Shown one piece after another: positions 48,418-57,250 of a stretch of DNA of 64,000 nt; the stretch's first letter is position 1; each line of letters opens with the position of its first letter. Below the pieces are notes generated by a model. That model searched no databases. It saw nothing but the letters and a program-made list of their open reading frames with translations, and was not told the origin of the DNA. The stretch is from Vibrio sp. SNU_ST1. GTDB taxonomy: Bacteria; Pseudomonadota; Gammaproteobacteria; Enterobacterales; Vibrionaceae. The position numbers and the translations under genes are program-made. The stretch is taken from the NCBI RefSeq assembly GCF_030563405.1, contig NZ_CP130748.1, forward strand, positions 744,001-808,000, written 5' to 3'.

Positions 48418-51157
48418 GGTGAACCTCATGAATATGGTTTTTGTTGATATTGGAATGAGTGGGTTTGAACAGTCTTAGCCTGTTGGCATTGCTTACAACC
48501 GTAATCGAAGACATCGCCATCGCAGCTCCTGCAACCACCGGGCTAAGCAGAAACCCGAAAAATGGGTAGAGCACACCTGCCGCAATAGGGATGCCTAGCG
48601 AATTATAGATGAAGGCGCCAAATAAATTCTGTTTCATGTTTCTCACGGTAGCTTGGGATAGCTCGATCGCATTACTCACCGAGAGTGGCGACGAGTTGAG
48701 CAGTGTCATTTGCGCACTTTCGATCGCGACGTCACTGCCACTGCCCATTGCTATTCCTATATCCGCTTGAGCAAGAGCCGGTGCGTCGTTAATGCCGTCT
48801 CCGACCATGGCAACACTCTTATATTGCTGTTGCAGCTGAATAATCTGTTGCGCTTTCTGCTCTGGCAGTACTTCTGAAATTACTTCGTCGATACCGACGC
48901 TTTTACCTATTGCTTGAGCTACAGAGTCGTTGTCGCCCGTTAATAGCACTGTATGAATTCCGGCGGATTTTAGTTGAGCTATCGCTTGTTTGCTATCTAT
49001 TTTTAATGCGTCTGAAATGCCAAATATGCCTTCCAGCTTTTGATCGATTACAACGAAGATGGGGGTCCATGCTTGTGTACGACAAAACTCGATAAAGTCC
49101 GCGCCAATTTCAGTTTCAATACCGAGTTGAGAGAGGTACTTAAGTGAGCCCACTTGAACTTTCCTGCCGTTAATTGTTGCTTGTACTCCAAGCCCTCGTT
49201 GGTTTTCGAACTCGCTATGGGGTAGCGCTGAAACTTGTAAGCTCTCTGCATATTGGCAAACGGCTTTAGCTAATGGGTGTTCTGACCCTACCTCTACCGA
49301 ATAGGCGTAAGCTAGCAGTTCTTGCTCTGATAAATCGCTATAAAACGCCTGCTGAACGGTTGGCTTACCTTGAGTTAGGGTGCCTGTTTTATCAAACACG
49401 ACAGCATCAATTTTGCTTGCGGATTGCAACACATCGGCATCCTTGATCAGAACGCCAAATTCTGCAGCCTTGCCAACGCCGACAGTAATAGAGAGCGGTG
49501 TCGCTAAGCCCAAAGCGCATGGGCAGGCGATAATTAGCACTGTTGTTGATACCACGAGCATGTAACTTGCACTAGGTTGTGGTCCAACAAAAAACCAAAC
49601 TAAGGCAGCAATGGCTGCGATTGCGACCACTACTGGAACGAAAACGGCAGAGATAGAGTCGGCAAGCTTCGCAATCGCAGGCTTGCTGCTTTGTGCTTGG
49701 CGAACCATCTGGATGATTCGAGCCAGCATGGTGCTTGAGCCTATGCCGGTCGCTTCAATGATCAGGCTGCCATCACCATTAATGGTACCTGCTGAAACGC
49801 CATCATTAATCGATTTAACGTTGGGAAGCGGTTCGCCAGTCAGCATCGATTCATCGATATAAGATTCGCCAGATACCACGACACCATCGACAGGGACTTT
49901 TTCTCCCGGTCTCACTCGTACTTGCATACCGACTTGAATAGCTTCTACGGCGATGGTTTGTTCTTTACCATCGACGATAACTACCGCTTTTTGAGGCTGT
50001 AAGTCAATCAGCGCCTGTAAAGACTTAGTGGTACGCGCTTTGGCTTTGGCTTCAATGTAGTGCCCTAAAGAAATTAAGCCAACGATCATTGCACTTGCTT
50101 CAAAATAGACATGACGCGATGGTTCTGGAAACCATGATGGAATAAGCACAACCAGCATTGAATAGAACCATGCCGCGCCAGTGCCTAAAGCAACTAACGT
50201 ATCCATGGTCGCACGCTTGTGCATCAGTGATTGCCAAGCGTTAGTAAAGAAGCTGCGTCCCGAGGTCGCAAGCAGTATCAAACAGACGACTCCGACCAAT
50301 CCCCAAGCCAATTGGTCATTAAATGTAGCAATGGTCATGCTGCCACCGAACAGACCCCATGCCATCAACGGAGCACCGATAAACAGCGCGCTTACTGAAT
50401 TCTTTAGGAAAGCTTTTTGGGTACGAAGTTGTTGTTCTTGCTGTTTTTGTTGTTGAGTCGCCGCGTCGTCAACGAACTCGGCACCATAACCTGCGGTTTT
50501 TACCGATTCTATGAGAGCGCTTTCGATTGCGTCACGTGCTTCAGACGTGAAGACTAAGGCTGTCTGTTCAGCGAGGTTGATCTGAGCTTGGTCGACGAAC
50601 TCATTCTTTTTCAGCGCTTTCTCTACCGAAGAAACACAACTCGCACACGTCATTCCCTCGAGAACAAGGTGATAGGTATATTGGCTAGCTACAGGTTTAG
50701 CTTGTGTCGGTTCCACTGGCGCTGTTTTTTTATCGTCTTCTGAATCTAAATTCGATAAAGGCTCACTAATTTCAGAGTAAGGAGTCGCGTGATAACCCAC
50801 ACTTTCGATCAACTCAATAAGCGCGGGTTCTGAAAGCAGAGTAACCACCGATAATTCATGTTTGCTGACTTCTAGGTTTGAGGTTTGCTCGGTCTGCTCA
50901 AGCGCTTGAGTCAGCTTGTTCACGCACTTACCGCAACTAAGCCCTGATAATGAAAGGTGCAGCGAATTACCCATGGAATAACCAAGGGTTGCTAACTGTT
51001 CATTGAGCTCAACATAACTAGAAGGAGTTGAAATATCGATGTACGTCGGCGATATGTCGTTGATCTTCGTATTATCGAGACCATCAAACAGTGTGTGGAC
51101 TTTCTTCGCACATCCCATGCAATTTAGGCCGTTGAGCGCAGTTGTGTAATGGTTCAT
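48407..51157 (-). CDS. copA: Copper-exporting P1B-type ATPase CopA
   Basis: Pumps Cu+ out of the cytoplasm. From ATG 51157 (GGAG site just before) it has 916 residues; the frame is open upstream to 51220, but that start lacks a good site and would include the promoter. Three N-terminal HMA domains carry CMGC (near 13), CGKC and CASC. Then come the membrane segments with CPC (IIACPCALG), the DKTGT phosphorylation motif, the SEHPLA motif, TGDN and [12 protein letters not shown]. It is co-transcribed with the DUF411 gene and preceded by a CueR-like promoter. Confidence 0.97.
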   Translation of the reverse strand: MNHYTTALNGLNCMGCAKKVHTLFDGLDNTKINDISPTYIDISTPSSYVELNEQLATLGYSMGNSLHLSLSGLSCGKCVNKLTQALEQTEQTSNLEVSKHELSVVTLLSEPALIELIESVGYHATPYSEISEPLSNLDSEDDKKTAPVEPTQAKPVASQYTYHLVLEGMTCASCVSSVEKALKKNEFVDQAQINLAEQTALVFTSEARDAIESALIESVKTAGYGAEFVDDAATQQQKQQEQQLRTQKAFLKNSVSALFIGAPLMAWGLFGGSMTIATFNDQLAWGLVGVVCLILLATSGRSFFTNAWQSLMHKRATMDTLVALGTGAAWFYSMLVVLIPSWFPEPSRHVYFEASAMIVGLISLGHYIEAKAKARTTKSLQALIDLQPQKAVVIVDGKEQTIAVEAIQVGMQVRVRPGEKVPVDGVVVSGESYIDESMLTGEPLPNVKSINDGVSAGTINGDGSLIIEATGIGSSTMLARIIQMVRQAQSSKPAIAKLADSISAVFVPVVVAIAAIAALVWFFVGPQPSASYMLVVSTTVLIIACPCALGLATPLSITVGVGKAAEFGVLIKDADVLQSASKIDAVVFDKTGTLTQGKPTVQQAFYSDLSEQELLAYAYSVEVGSEHPLAKAVCQYAESLQVSALPHSEFENQRGLGVQATINGRKVQVGSLKYLSQLGIETEIGADFIEFCRTQAWTPIFVVIDQKLEGIFGISDALKIDSKQAIAQLKSAGIHTVLLTGDNDSVAQAIGKSVGIDEVISEVLPEQKAQQIIQLQQQYKSVAMVGDGINDAPALAQADIGIAMGSGSDVAIESAQMTLLNSSPLSVSNAIELSQATVRNMKQNLFGAFIYNSLGIPIAAGVLYPFFGFLLSPVVAGAAMAMSSITVVSNANRLRLFKPTHSNINKNHIHEVHHDS

Positions 51158-51185
51158 ATCGATACTCCAATTCTCATCTACGCCT

Positions 51186-51216
51186 AACATAAACCTTCCC
51201 GTAAGGGTAAGGTCAA
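51186..51216 (-). promoter_or_regulatory. CueR-type promoter of copA
   Basis: On the minus strand, TTGACC (51216-51211) and TATGTT (51191-51186) are separated by 19 bp, the long spacer of MerR-family promoters. The spacer holds the dyad ACCTTACCC...GGGAAGGT (51213-51193). It closely matches the E. coli CueR box of copA (ACCTTCC-N7-GGAAGGT). Confidence 0.88.
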
Positions 51217-51393
51217 ACATAAGTTCAAGAATTTGATATTTGTTGGGTTATTAAATCGCGGAATGGATGAGGCGTATCGCAAGCGTGACGAGAATTCGTG
51301 CATTCAGGGAATATCACATGTGCTTCAGCTGTTGGTTTTCTGCTTCTTCGATAGCTTTCGTACAAGATCAGCACATTAATCATTCACTACTGA

Positions 51394-51421
51394 TTGTAGA
51401 TTTAAGCGGTGGTGATAAAAT
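51394..51421 (+). promoter_or_regulatory. Candidate promoter of gltX
   Basis: TTGTAG (51394-51399) and TAAAAT (51416-51421) are 16 bp apart, about 90 bp before gltX. Confidence 0.35.
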
Positions 51422-51508
51422 AGCGCCCAAAATTTAGTGATATTTTTCTGTTGCAGGCTTTGTAATGGTAATCACGAAAAGAATCACCTACATAATCAAG
51501 GTATTTAA

Positions 51509-52936
51509 ATGACGGTTAAAACTCGTTTTGCTCCTAGCCCAACTGGCTATCTTCACGTTGGTGGTGCACGTACTGCACTTTACTCTTGGCTATTCGCTAA
51601 GAACCAAGGTGGTGAATTCGTTCTACGTATCGAAGACACGGACCTTGAGCGTAACTCTCAAGAAGCGGTTGATGCAATTCTAGAAGGCATGCAATGGATG
51701 GGTATGGAATGGGATGAAGGCCCTTACTACCAATCTAAGCGTTTTGACCGTTACAACGAAATGGTTGATAAGCTACTTGCTGAAGACAAAGCATTTAAAT
51801 GCTACGCGTCTAAAGAACTGCTTGATGAGATTCGTGCAGAGCAAGAAGAAAACAAAGAAATGGCTCGTTACGATGCGAACCACCCTAAAATTGTTGCAGC
51901 AAACGAAGCAGCAAAAGAAGGTGATGCATGCGTTATCCGTTTCCGTAATCCTAAAGAAGGCAGTGTAGTCTTTGATGACCAAATCCGTGGTCGCATTGAA
52001 ATCTCTAACAGCCAACTTGATGACCTAATCATTCGTCGTACAGACGGTGCACCAACATACAACTTCGTGGTTGTTGTGGATGATTGGGACATGGGTATTA
52101 CACACGTTGTTCGTGGTGAAGACCACATCAACAACACACCTCGTCAAATCAACATCTATGAAGCACTAGGCGCGCCAGTTCCAACTTTCGCTCACTGTGC
52201 AATGATTCTTGGTGATGACGGTGCGAAACTTTCTAAGCGTCACGGTGCTGTTTCTGTAATGCAATACCGCGACGAAGGTTACCTACCCAATGCACTAAAC
52301 AACTACCTAGTTCGTTTAGGCTGGTCTCACGGTGACCAAGAGATCTTCTCTCAAGAAGAGATGATTGAATTCTTCAGCCTGAACGCTATCAGCAAGTCTG
52401 CTTCAGCATTCAACACTGATAAGCTGCTTTGGTTGAACAACCACTACATCAAGACTTCTGAGCCTGAGTACGTTGCTAAATACCTGCAATGGCACCTAGA
52501 CGCACAAAAGATCGATACAACAAACGGCCCAGCTATCACTGAAGTGATCACACTAGTTGGTGAGCGTTGTAATACGCTTATCGAACTTGCTGAGCAGTCT
52601 CGTTACTTCTACGAAGATTTCTCTGAGTTTGAAGCTGGCGCAGCGAAGAAGCACTTACGTGGTGTTGCTAAAGGCCCACTAGAGCTTGCTCTTGCTAAGG
52701 TTGAAGCGCTTGAAGATTTCACTACTGCAAACATCAAAGATGGTGTGATTGCAGCAGTATGTGAAGAGCTAGAGGTCGGCATGGGTAAAATCGGCATGCC
52801 ACTTCGCGTAGCAGTAACAGGTGGCGGCCAGTCTCCTTCTGTTGATGCAGTGATGGAGCTTGTTGGTAAAGAGCGCGTAATCGCTCGCATCAAGATGGCT
52901 CTTGAATTCATCGCTGAGCGTGAAGCTAACGCTTAA
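51509..52936 (+). CDS. gltX: Glutamyl-tRNA synthetase
   Basis: Class-I synthetase that attaches glutamate to tRNA-Glu; the product also feeds HemA-mediated haem synthesis. The 475 residues have the HIGH-type box [14 protein letters not shown] (residues 11-24), Glu-specific RIEDTD and the KMSKS-type loop [11 protein letters not shown] (about 240). The anticodon-binding domain lies at the C-terminus. The length equals the usual enterobacterial enzyme. It is a single gene, ended by a shared terminator. Confidence 0.98.
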   Translation: MTVKTRFAPSPTGYLHVGGARTALYSWLFAKNQGGEFVLRIEDTDLERNSQEAVDAILEGMQWMGMEWDEGPYYQSKRFDRYNEMVDKLLAEDKAFKCYASKELLDEIRAEQEENKEMARYDANHPKIVAANEAAKEGDACVIRFRNPKEGSVVFDDQIRGRIEISNSQLDDLIIRRTDGAPTYNFVVVVDDWDMGITHVVRGEDHINNTPRQINIYEALGAPVPTFAHCAMILGDDGAKLSKRHGAVSVMQYRDEGYLPNALNNYLVRLGWSHGDQEIFSQEEMIEFFSLNAISKSASAFNTDKLLWLNNHYIKTSEPEYVAKYLQWHLDAQKIDTTNGPAITEVITLVGERCNTLIELAEQSRYFYEDFSEFEAGAAKKHLRGVAKGPLELALAKVEALEDFTTANIKDGVIAAVCEELEVGMGKIGMPLRVAVTGGGQSPSVDAVMELVGKERVIARIKMALEFIAEREANA

Positions 52937-52952
52937 TTGAGCGAGTGCTAGA

Positions 52953-52996
52953 TTGAAAAAAGGGTCAGTAACTTGGTTACTGACCCTTTTTATTTG
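52953..52996. terminator. Bidirectional terminator between gltX and the APE cluster
   Basis: The arms aagggtcagtaac and gttactgaccctt form a 13-bp stem with a ttg loop. T-runs lie on both strands (plus TTTTATTT, minus TTTTTTCAA). Confidence 0.92.
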
Positions 52997-53022
52997 TCTT
53001 GAATTCTGGCTAAGAAATAAAC

Positions 53023-54246
53023 TTAAATCTTTTTGAAGATGATTGAGGTGTTAATTCCGCCAAAGGCAAAGTTATTACTCATTACATACTCAACATTTAA
53101 CTCGCGTCCAGAACCTGTGATGTAATCGAGCTTGCCGCAGCGTTCATCGACGTTTTGAAGATTTAAGGTAGGATTGAACCAGCCTGAATGCATCATCTCT
53201 AGGCTTAACCAAGCTTCAATAGCACCACATGCGCCAAGCGTATGACCAAAGTAGCTTTTCAATGAACTGATCGGCACTTCACCGAAAATATTTGCTGTCG
53301 CATTACTTTCTGCAATATCACCTTTATCTGTTGCCGTTCCATGCGCCGAAACATAACCAATTTTTTCAGCAGAAATTTGTGCATCTTTAAGAGCTTTTTC
53401 CATACAAATTTGCATGGTTTCCATCTGAGGCTGGGTCACATGGGCTGCATCACAATTGCTGGCAAAACCGATGATTTCTGCGTAGATCTTTGCACCACGA
53501 GCAACCGCATGTTCATACTCTTCAAGAACAAGCGTGCCAGCACCTTCACCGATAACCAGGCCATCGCGTTCGCTGTCGTAAGGGCTAGGGGATTTTTTGG
53601 GCGTATCGTTTTTTAGACTGGTAGCAAAAAGGGTATCGAAAACGGCAGACTCGGTTGGGCATAGCTCTTCACCACCTCCGGCAACCATCACAGTTTGATA
53701 ACCATGTTTGATTGCTTCATAGGCGTAACCAATCGCTTGGCTACCTGAAGTACAAGCGCTGCTAGTAGGGATGACTCGGCCTTTTAATCCAAAAAATAAT
53801 CCTACGTTAACCGCTGCGGTGTGAGGCATCATTTTTACATAAGTCGTTGCTGTTAGGCCGCGAGTAGATTTTTCATGAAGCATAACGCTAAAGTCACTAA
53901 CCGCATCGGTACTGCCAGTCGATGATCCGTAAGCAATGCCAGTCTCACCATTCACTAATACATCATGGCCGATCAAACCTGCTTGTTCTAATGCGTTCTC
54001 AGTGGCTAAGGTGGCGAGCTTTGATACACGACCCATGCTGCGAATTTGTTTACGCTTATAGTGAGCGGGAAGTTCAAAGTCATTAATAGGCGCGGCAAGC
54101 TTGGTATTTAAACCGTCATACTGTTCATAGCTTGGCATGTATTGGGTAGCATTTTCACAAGCGCGGAGTTTTGGTTCTATCTGTTGCCAGTCATTACCAA
54201 AAGCGGTGACACCTGACATACCTGTTACAACAACTCGACGGATCAT
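53023..54246 (-). CDS. apeR: Beta-ketoacyl-ACP synthase, aryl-polyene cluster (ApeR type)
   Basis: The 407-residue KASI/II-type condensing enzyme. The catalytic triad is intact: C165 in SSACTSGSQ, the histidine in VSAHGTATDKGD (near 300) and the histidine in KSYFGHTLGACG (near 335). It is the last gene of the cluster; its start overlaps the ketoreductase gene by 4 bp. In characterised APE systems the ketosynthase set consists of ApeO with ApeC plus ApeR. I call this one ApeR because of its position after the reductase. Function: chain elongation or initiation of the polyene. Confidence 0.85.
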   Translation of the reverse strand: MIRRVVVTGMSGVTAFGNDWQQIEPKLRACENATQYMPSYEQYDGLNTKLAAPINDFELPAHYKRKQIRSMGRVSKLATLATENALEQAGLIGHDVLVNGETGIAYGSSTGSTDAVSDFSVMLHEKSTRGLTATTYVKMMPHTAAVNVGLFFGLKGRVIPTSSACTSGSQAIGYAYEAIKHGYQTVMVAGGGEELCPTESAVFDTLFATSLKNDTPKKSPSPYDSERDGLVIGEGAGTLVLEEYEHAVARGAKIYAEIIGFASNCDAAHVTQPQMETMQICMEKALKDAQISAEKIGYVSAHGTATDKGDIAESNATANIFGEVPISSLKSYFGHTLGACGAIEAWLSLEMMHSGWFNPTLNLQNVDERCGKLDYITGSGRELNVEYVMSNNFAFGGINTSIIFKKI

Positions 54247-54968
54247 ACTAAGCCTCCGTTTACTGAAATCACTTGGCGAGTTACATAGCCCGCAATATCA
54301 GACATGAGGTAACTCACTAGACCTGCTACTTCTTCTGGCTCGCCCATACGGCGTAGTGGTACTTGAGGAAGCGCATGATCTTTTACGTGCTCATCAACCA
54401 TCCCGGTATCGATTAAACCAGGAGCGACACAGTTTACAGTGATCTTACGTTTTGCGAGTTCTAGAGCAAGGGACTTAGTTGCGCCGATCACGCCTGCTTT
54501 TGCTGCTGCATAGTTGGTTTGGCCACGGTTGCCCATGATGCCGGACACAGAAGCCAGAGTAACGATTCGACCGCCTTTACGTTTTTGAACCATTGGCATA
54601 ACGCACGGGTGCAGTACATTGTAGAAGCTGTCGAGGTTGGTATGGATAACGCCATCCCACTCTTCTTCGGTCATGGCTGGAAATGCCGTATCACGAGTGA
54701 TACCTGCATTATTTACCACACCATAGTAAGCACCATATGCCGCAATATCCGATTCAAGCGTTTCGCGGCACTCGTTGCGATTGCTGATATCAAATTGGAT
54801 AAGACGTCCCACGCCACCCTGTTCAGTGATCGACTTCAGGGTATTTTCTGCGCCTTGCTTGTCACCCATGTAATGAACGGCGATTTCAAATCCGTCTTTC
54901 GCGAGTTGGATAGCGATCGCTTTACCAATGCCTTTGCTGGCACCTGTAACTAAAACCTGACGGGTCAT
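54243..54968 (-). CDS. apeQ: 3-oxoacyl-ACP reductase, aryl-polyene cluster (ApeQ type)
   Basis: An NADPH-dependent short-chain dehydrogenase of 241 residues, the FabG length. It has the cofactor loop TGASKGIGKAIA (residues 8-19), NNAG (86-89) and the catalytic S140, Y153 and K157 (YAAAK). It would reduce the 3-oxo group after each round of elongation, ahead of the ApeP/ApeI dehydratases. It overlaps the dehydratase stop by 4 bp. FabG itself lies in the fatty-acid cluster elsewhere in Vibrio, so this is a dedicated copy. Confidence 0.9.
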   Translation of the reverse strand: MTRQVLVTGASKGIGKAIAIQLAKDGFEIAVHYMGDKQGAENTLKSITEQGGVGRLIQFDISNRNECRETLESDIAAYGAYYGVVNNAGITRDTAFPAMTEEEWDGVIHTNLDSFYNVLHPCVMPMVQKRKGGRIVTLASVSGIMGNRGQTNYAAAKAGVIGATKSLALELAKRKITVNCVAPGLIDTGMVDEHVKDHALPQVPLRRMGEPEEVAGLVSYLMSDIAGYVTRQVISVNGGLV

Positions 54969-55429
54969 GATGGGCTCCTAGTTTTCATTTCTTGTAATGT
55001 TTGTTCGGTTGGTACATAGACGTTCAGTTGGCATTGAGCCACCAGCTCGCCTTGGTCTTCGACTCTGGCCGTAAATACTGCCATGCCGCTGTCCACCATC
55101 ACTTGTTCAGCGTAGATATCAAGGGTTTGACCTTGAGTAAACTGATCACAGAGAGATTTGTAGCGACGAGATCCCAGTAAGAAACCGATTGGAGGCGTAG
55201 TGTCGTTTTTAAGCGCATGATACCCGGACCATGCAGCAACCGACTGTGCCATAAATTCGATACCAACATAAGCAGGTACGGTTTTAGATTCGGCGTTAAA
55301 GAACAGATTATGTGGTCCAATATCGACCTGACAGTGAATCGACAATGCCTCAACGTTGATAGCTCGATCGATCAATATCATCGGATCATCGTGTGGGAGA
55401 AGTTGGTCTACAGAAGGGATATCAGTCAT
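54965..55429 (-). CDS. apeP: 3-hydroxyacyl-ACP dehydratase, aryl-polyene cluster (ApeP type)
   Basis: A 154-residue hot-dog-fold protein with the LLPHDDPMILIDRAI opening and the YVGIEFMAQSVAAWSGYHAL helix. This pattern is known from ApeP/FabA-FabZ-like dehydratases in APE clusters. It should form the double bonds of the polyene by dehydrating 3-hydroxyacyl-ACP. It overlaps both neighbours, by 4 bp on the reductase side and by 8 bp on the ketosynthase side. Confidence 0.86.
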   Translation of the reverse strand: MTDIPSVDQLLPHDDPMILIDRAINVEALSIHCQVDIGPHNLFFNAESKTVPAYVGIEFMAQSVAAWSGYHALKNDTTPPIGFLLGSRRYKSLCDQFTQGQTLDIYAEQVMVDSGMAVFTARVEDQGELVAQCQLNVYVPTEQTLQEMKTRSPS

Positions 55430-56621
55430 TTATTACACCAAAAATCAGGCTAATGTTGTTGCCACCAAAAGCGAACGAGTTGCTTAAGATATTCTTTACT
55501 TTAAGTTTCTGGGCACAGTCTACCAAATCAATCTCAATATCTTCAGCTTTATCCTGACATTTTTGTAAGGGTAGCGGTAAGTCATGTTTTAAAATATGCC
55601 ACGCAATTGCTGCCTCTATCGCACTTGCCGCTCCAAGAGTATGTCCGGTCAGAGGTTTGGTTGAGCTGACGGGAACCTTGTTTGCAAAAATACGATGAAT
55701 GGCTTTGCTTTCCATCGAGTCATTGAGTGGGGTTGCGGTGCCATGGGCATTGATATAACCGATGTCTTCTGCTCGTAACTTTGCCGAATATAACGCCTTT
55801 CTCATTGCTTGCTCTGCACCGTTCCCTTCAGGATGGGGTGCGGAAATATGGTGTGCGTCGGAGCTGTCGCCACAGCCTAATAGAGCGATATTCGAAGTAC
55901 TTTGAATTGTATTGATAGCCGCTGGTCTTGCCTTGCTAAGCAACATAAATGCCGCTGCTTCTCCGATGTTGATGCCATCACGAGAGGCGCTAAAGGGCTT
56001 ACAATGTGTGGTTGATAGGGCTTCAAGACCATGAAAGCCATTGAGCGTCAGCTTACACAGGGTATCGACACCTCCAACCAACACAGCATCTGCCATTCCA
56101 GAATCTAACAAGCGCTGGGCAGTAAGAAATACACGCCCACTTGATGAGCAGGCGGTCGATATCGCGTAGCTTGGCCCGGTTAGTGAGCAGTGTTGGCTGA
56201 CAAACTCAGATACATTGTTAAGCTCTTGTTTTGAATAGTGGAAATCGTCTGGGAAAGAGCCATGATCAAGCTTGTGTTTAAACGCCATTTCACCATCAGA
56301 AATGCCTGAGGTACTTGTACCAATAACCACCGCAATTCTATCTGCACCAAATTGTGATTTTGCTTGCGCAATAGAATCTTTGATTTGATTAAGAGCCGAT
56401 AGCGCCAGTTGATTGTTACGAGTGGCGTATTGAGCCTGATTTGATGGAATTTCTGGTAAATCGCCTGCGACCTTACCAACGACCGTTGGCTTACCATCGT
56501 TTAGCATATCGTGCACTTCAACCATATTGGAGTCGCATTCATTGCTGAGGCTGCCATGAATGTCAGCAATGCTTGAGCCTAATGCGGAGTGGAAACCACA
56601 GTCTTGGATATAAATAGGCAT
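55422..56621 (-). CDS. apeO: Beta-ketoacyl-ACP synthase, aryl-polyene cluster (ApeO type)
   Basis: A second ketosynthase, 399 residues, with catalytic C158 (STACSSSG) and active histidines in NAHGTATPLND (near 291) and KPLTGHTLGAAS (near 326). All three triad residues are present, so it is the catalytic rather than the chain-length-factor partner. The order MMPL, DUF3261, KS, DH, KR, KS matches the ApeM-N-O-P-Q-R block of E. coli/Vibrio APE clusters as I recall it. The chain-length partner is not in the window. Confidence 0.85.
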   Translation of the reverse strand: MPIYIQDCGFHSALGSSIADIHGSLSNECDSNMVEVHDMLNDGKPTVVGKVAGDLPEIPSNQAQYATRNNQLALSALNQIKDSIAQAKSQFGADRIAVVIGTSTSGISDGEMAFKHKLDHGSFPDDFHYSKQELNNVSEFVSQHCSLTGPSYAISTACSSSGRVFLTAQRLLDSGMADAVLVGGVDTLCKLTLNGFHGLEALSTTHCKPFSASRDGINIGEAAAFMLLSKARPAAINTIQSTSNIALLGCGDSSDAHHISAPHPEGNGAEQAMRKALYSAKLRAEDIGYINAHGTATPLNDSMESKAIHRIFANKVPVSSTKPLTGHTLGAASAIEAAIAWHILKHDLPLPLQKCQDKAEDIEIDLVDCAQKLKVKNILSNSFAFGGNNISLIFGVIND

Positions 56622-56626
56622 GATGT

Positions 56627-57250
56627 TTAGCTCTTACTTGGGTTATCGACAATCGTTGAGTTCAACGTTTGTATAGTGATGGTGTAGCCTTGAATCAAAT
56701 GCTTGAAAACAATATTGCCCGTGGTTTTGTGTGTTCCGGGCTCTGCTTGGTAATCAATTTTAATGATTGGCTGTTGGTTTTCATCAAATACGGTGCGGCT
56801 GTTTTCTGTATCGACCAAGTACCAACCGATGCCTTGTAAAGGTTGAGCCCATGCTTCAGTCGGCCATAGGGTCAACATTAAATTAAATAATACCTGTTCA
56901 GGCTGAGGTAAAGTTGCGCCAAGCCCTGATAAAACCTGCGTATCAATCACTTGATTTTGATATTGCAGCGACAGGATACGAGTTCCCCAAGAAGAAAAAC
57001 CAGCCAAAACTACTTTATTTGCTGTGACTTCGACTTGAACAGGAAGTTGCTGCGTAACATCTTGCCATGTTGCGCTGATCAGCTGGCTCGCCGTAAATGA
57101 GTATCCCAGTTCAGCTGGCAGCGGCAAGGCTAGATCGGTGTCATTGTCGATAGACACACTTGCGCCCGACGGCGGTTGATAAACCATTGAACAGGCATTG
57201 AGCAGGAAGCTAAATACGACAGCGAGCACTATCTTGATTGTCTTGTTCAT
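56627..57250 (-). CDS. DUF3261 lipoprotein, aryl-polyene cluster
   Basis: The 207-residue lipoprotein has a hydrophobic signal and lipobox LLNAC (C20), then a beta-rich domain. The DUF3261 family is almost confined to aryl-polyene and related resorcinol/xanthomonadin clusters, always next to the MMPL exporter. It probably helps move the lipid-linked pigment to the outer membrane. Its ATG overlaps the exporter gene end by 4 bp. The exact biochemical role is unknown. Confidence 0.82.
   Translation of the reverse strand: MNKTIKIVLAVVFSFLLNACSMVYQPPSGASVSIDNDTDLALPLPAELGYSFTASQLISATWQDVTQQLPVQVEVTANKVVLAGFSSWGTRILSLQYQNQVIDTQVLSGLGATLPQPEQVLFNLMLTLWPTEAWAQPLQGIGWYLVDTENSRTVFDENQQPIIKIDYQAEPGTHKTTGNIVFKHLIQGYTITIQTLNSTIVDNPSKS

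Noticed and set aside
53023..56621. Possible second copy of primary fatty-acid synthesis (fabB/fabG/fabZ)
   Set aside because: The genes sit with DUF3261, MMPL and LolA-like genes and an ammonia-lyase, a combination typical of aryl-polyene clusters rather than housekeeping FAS.
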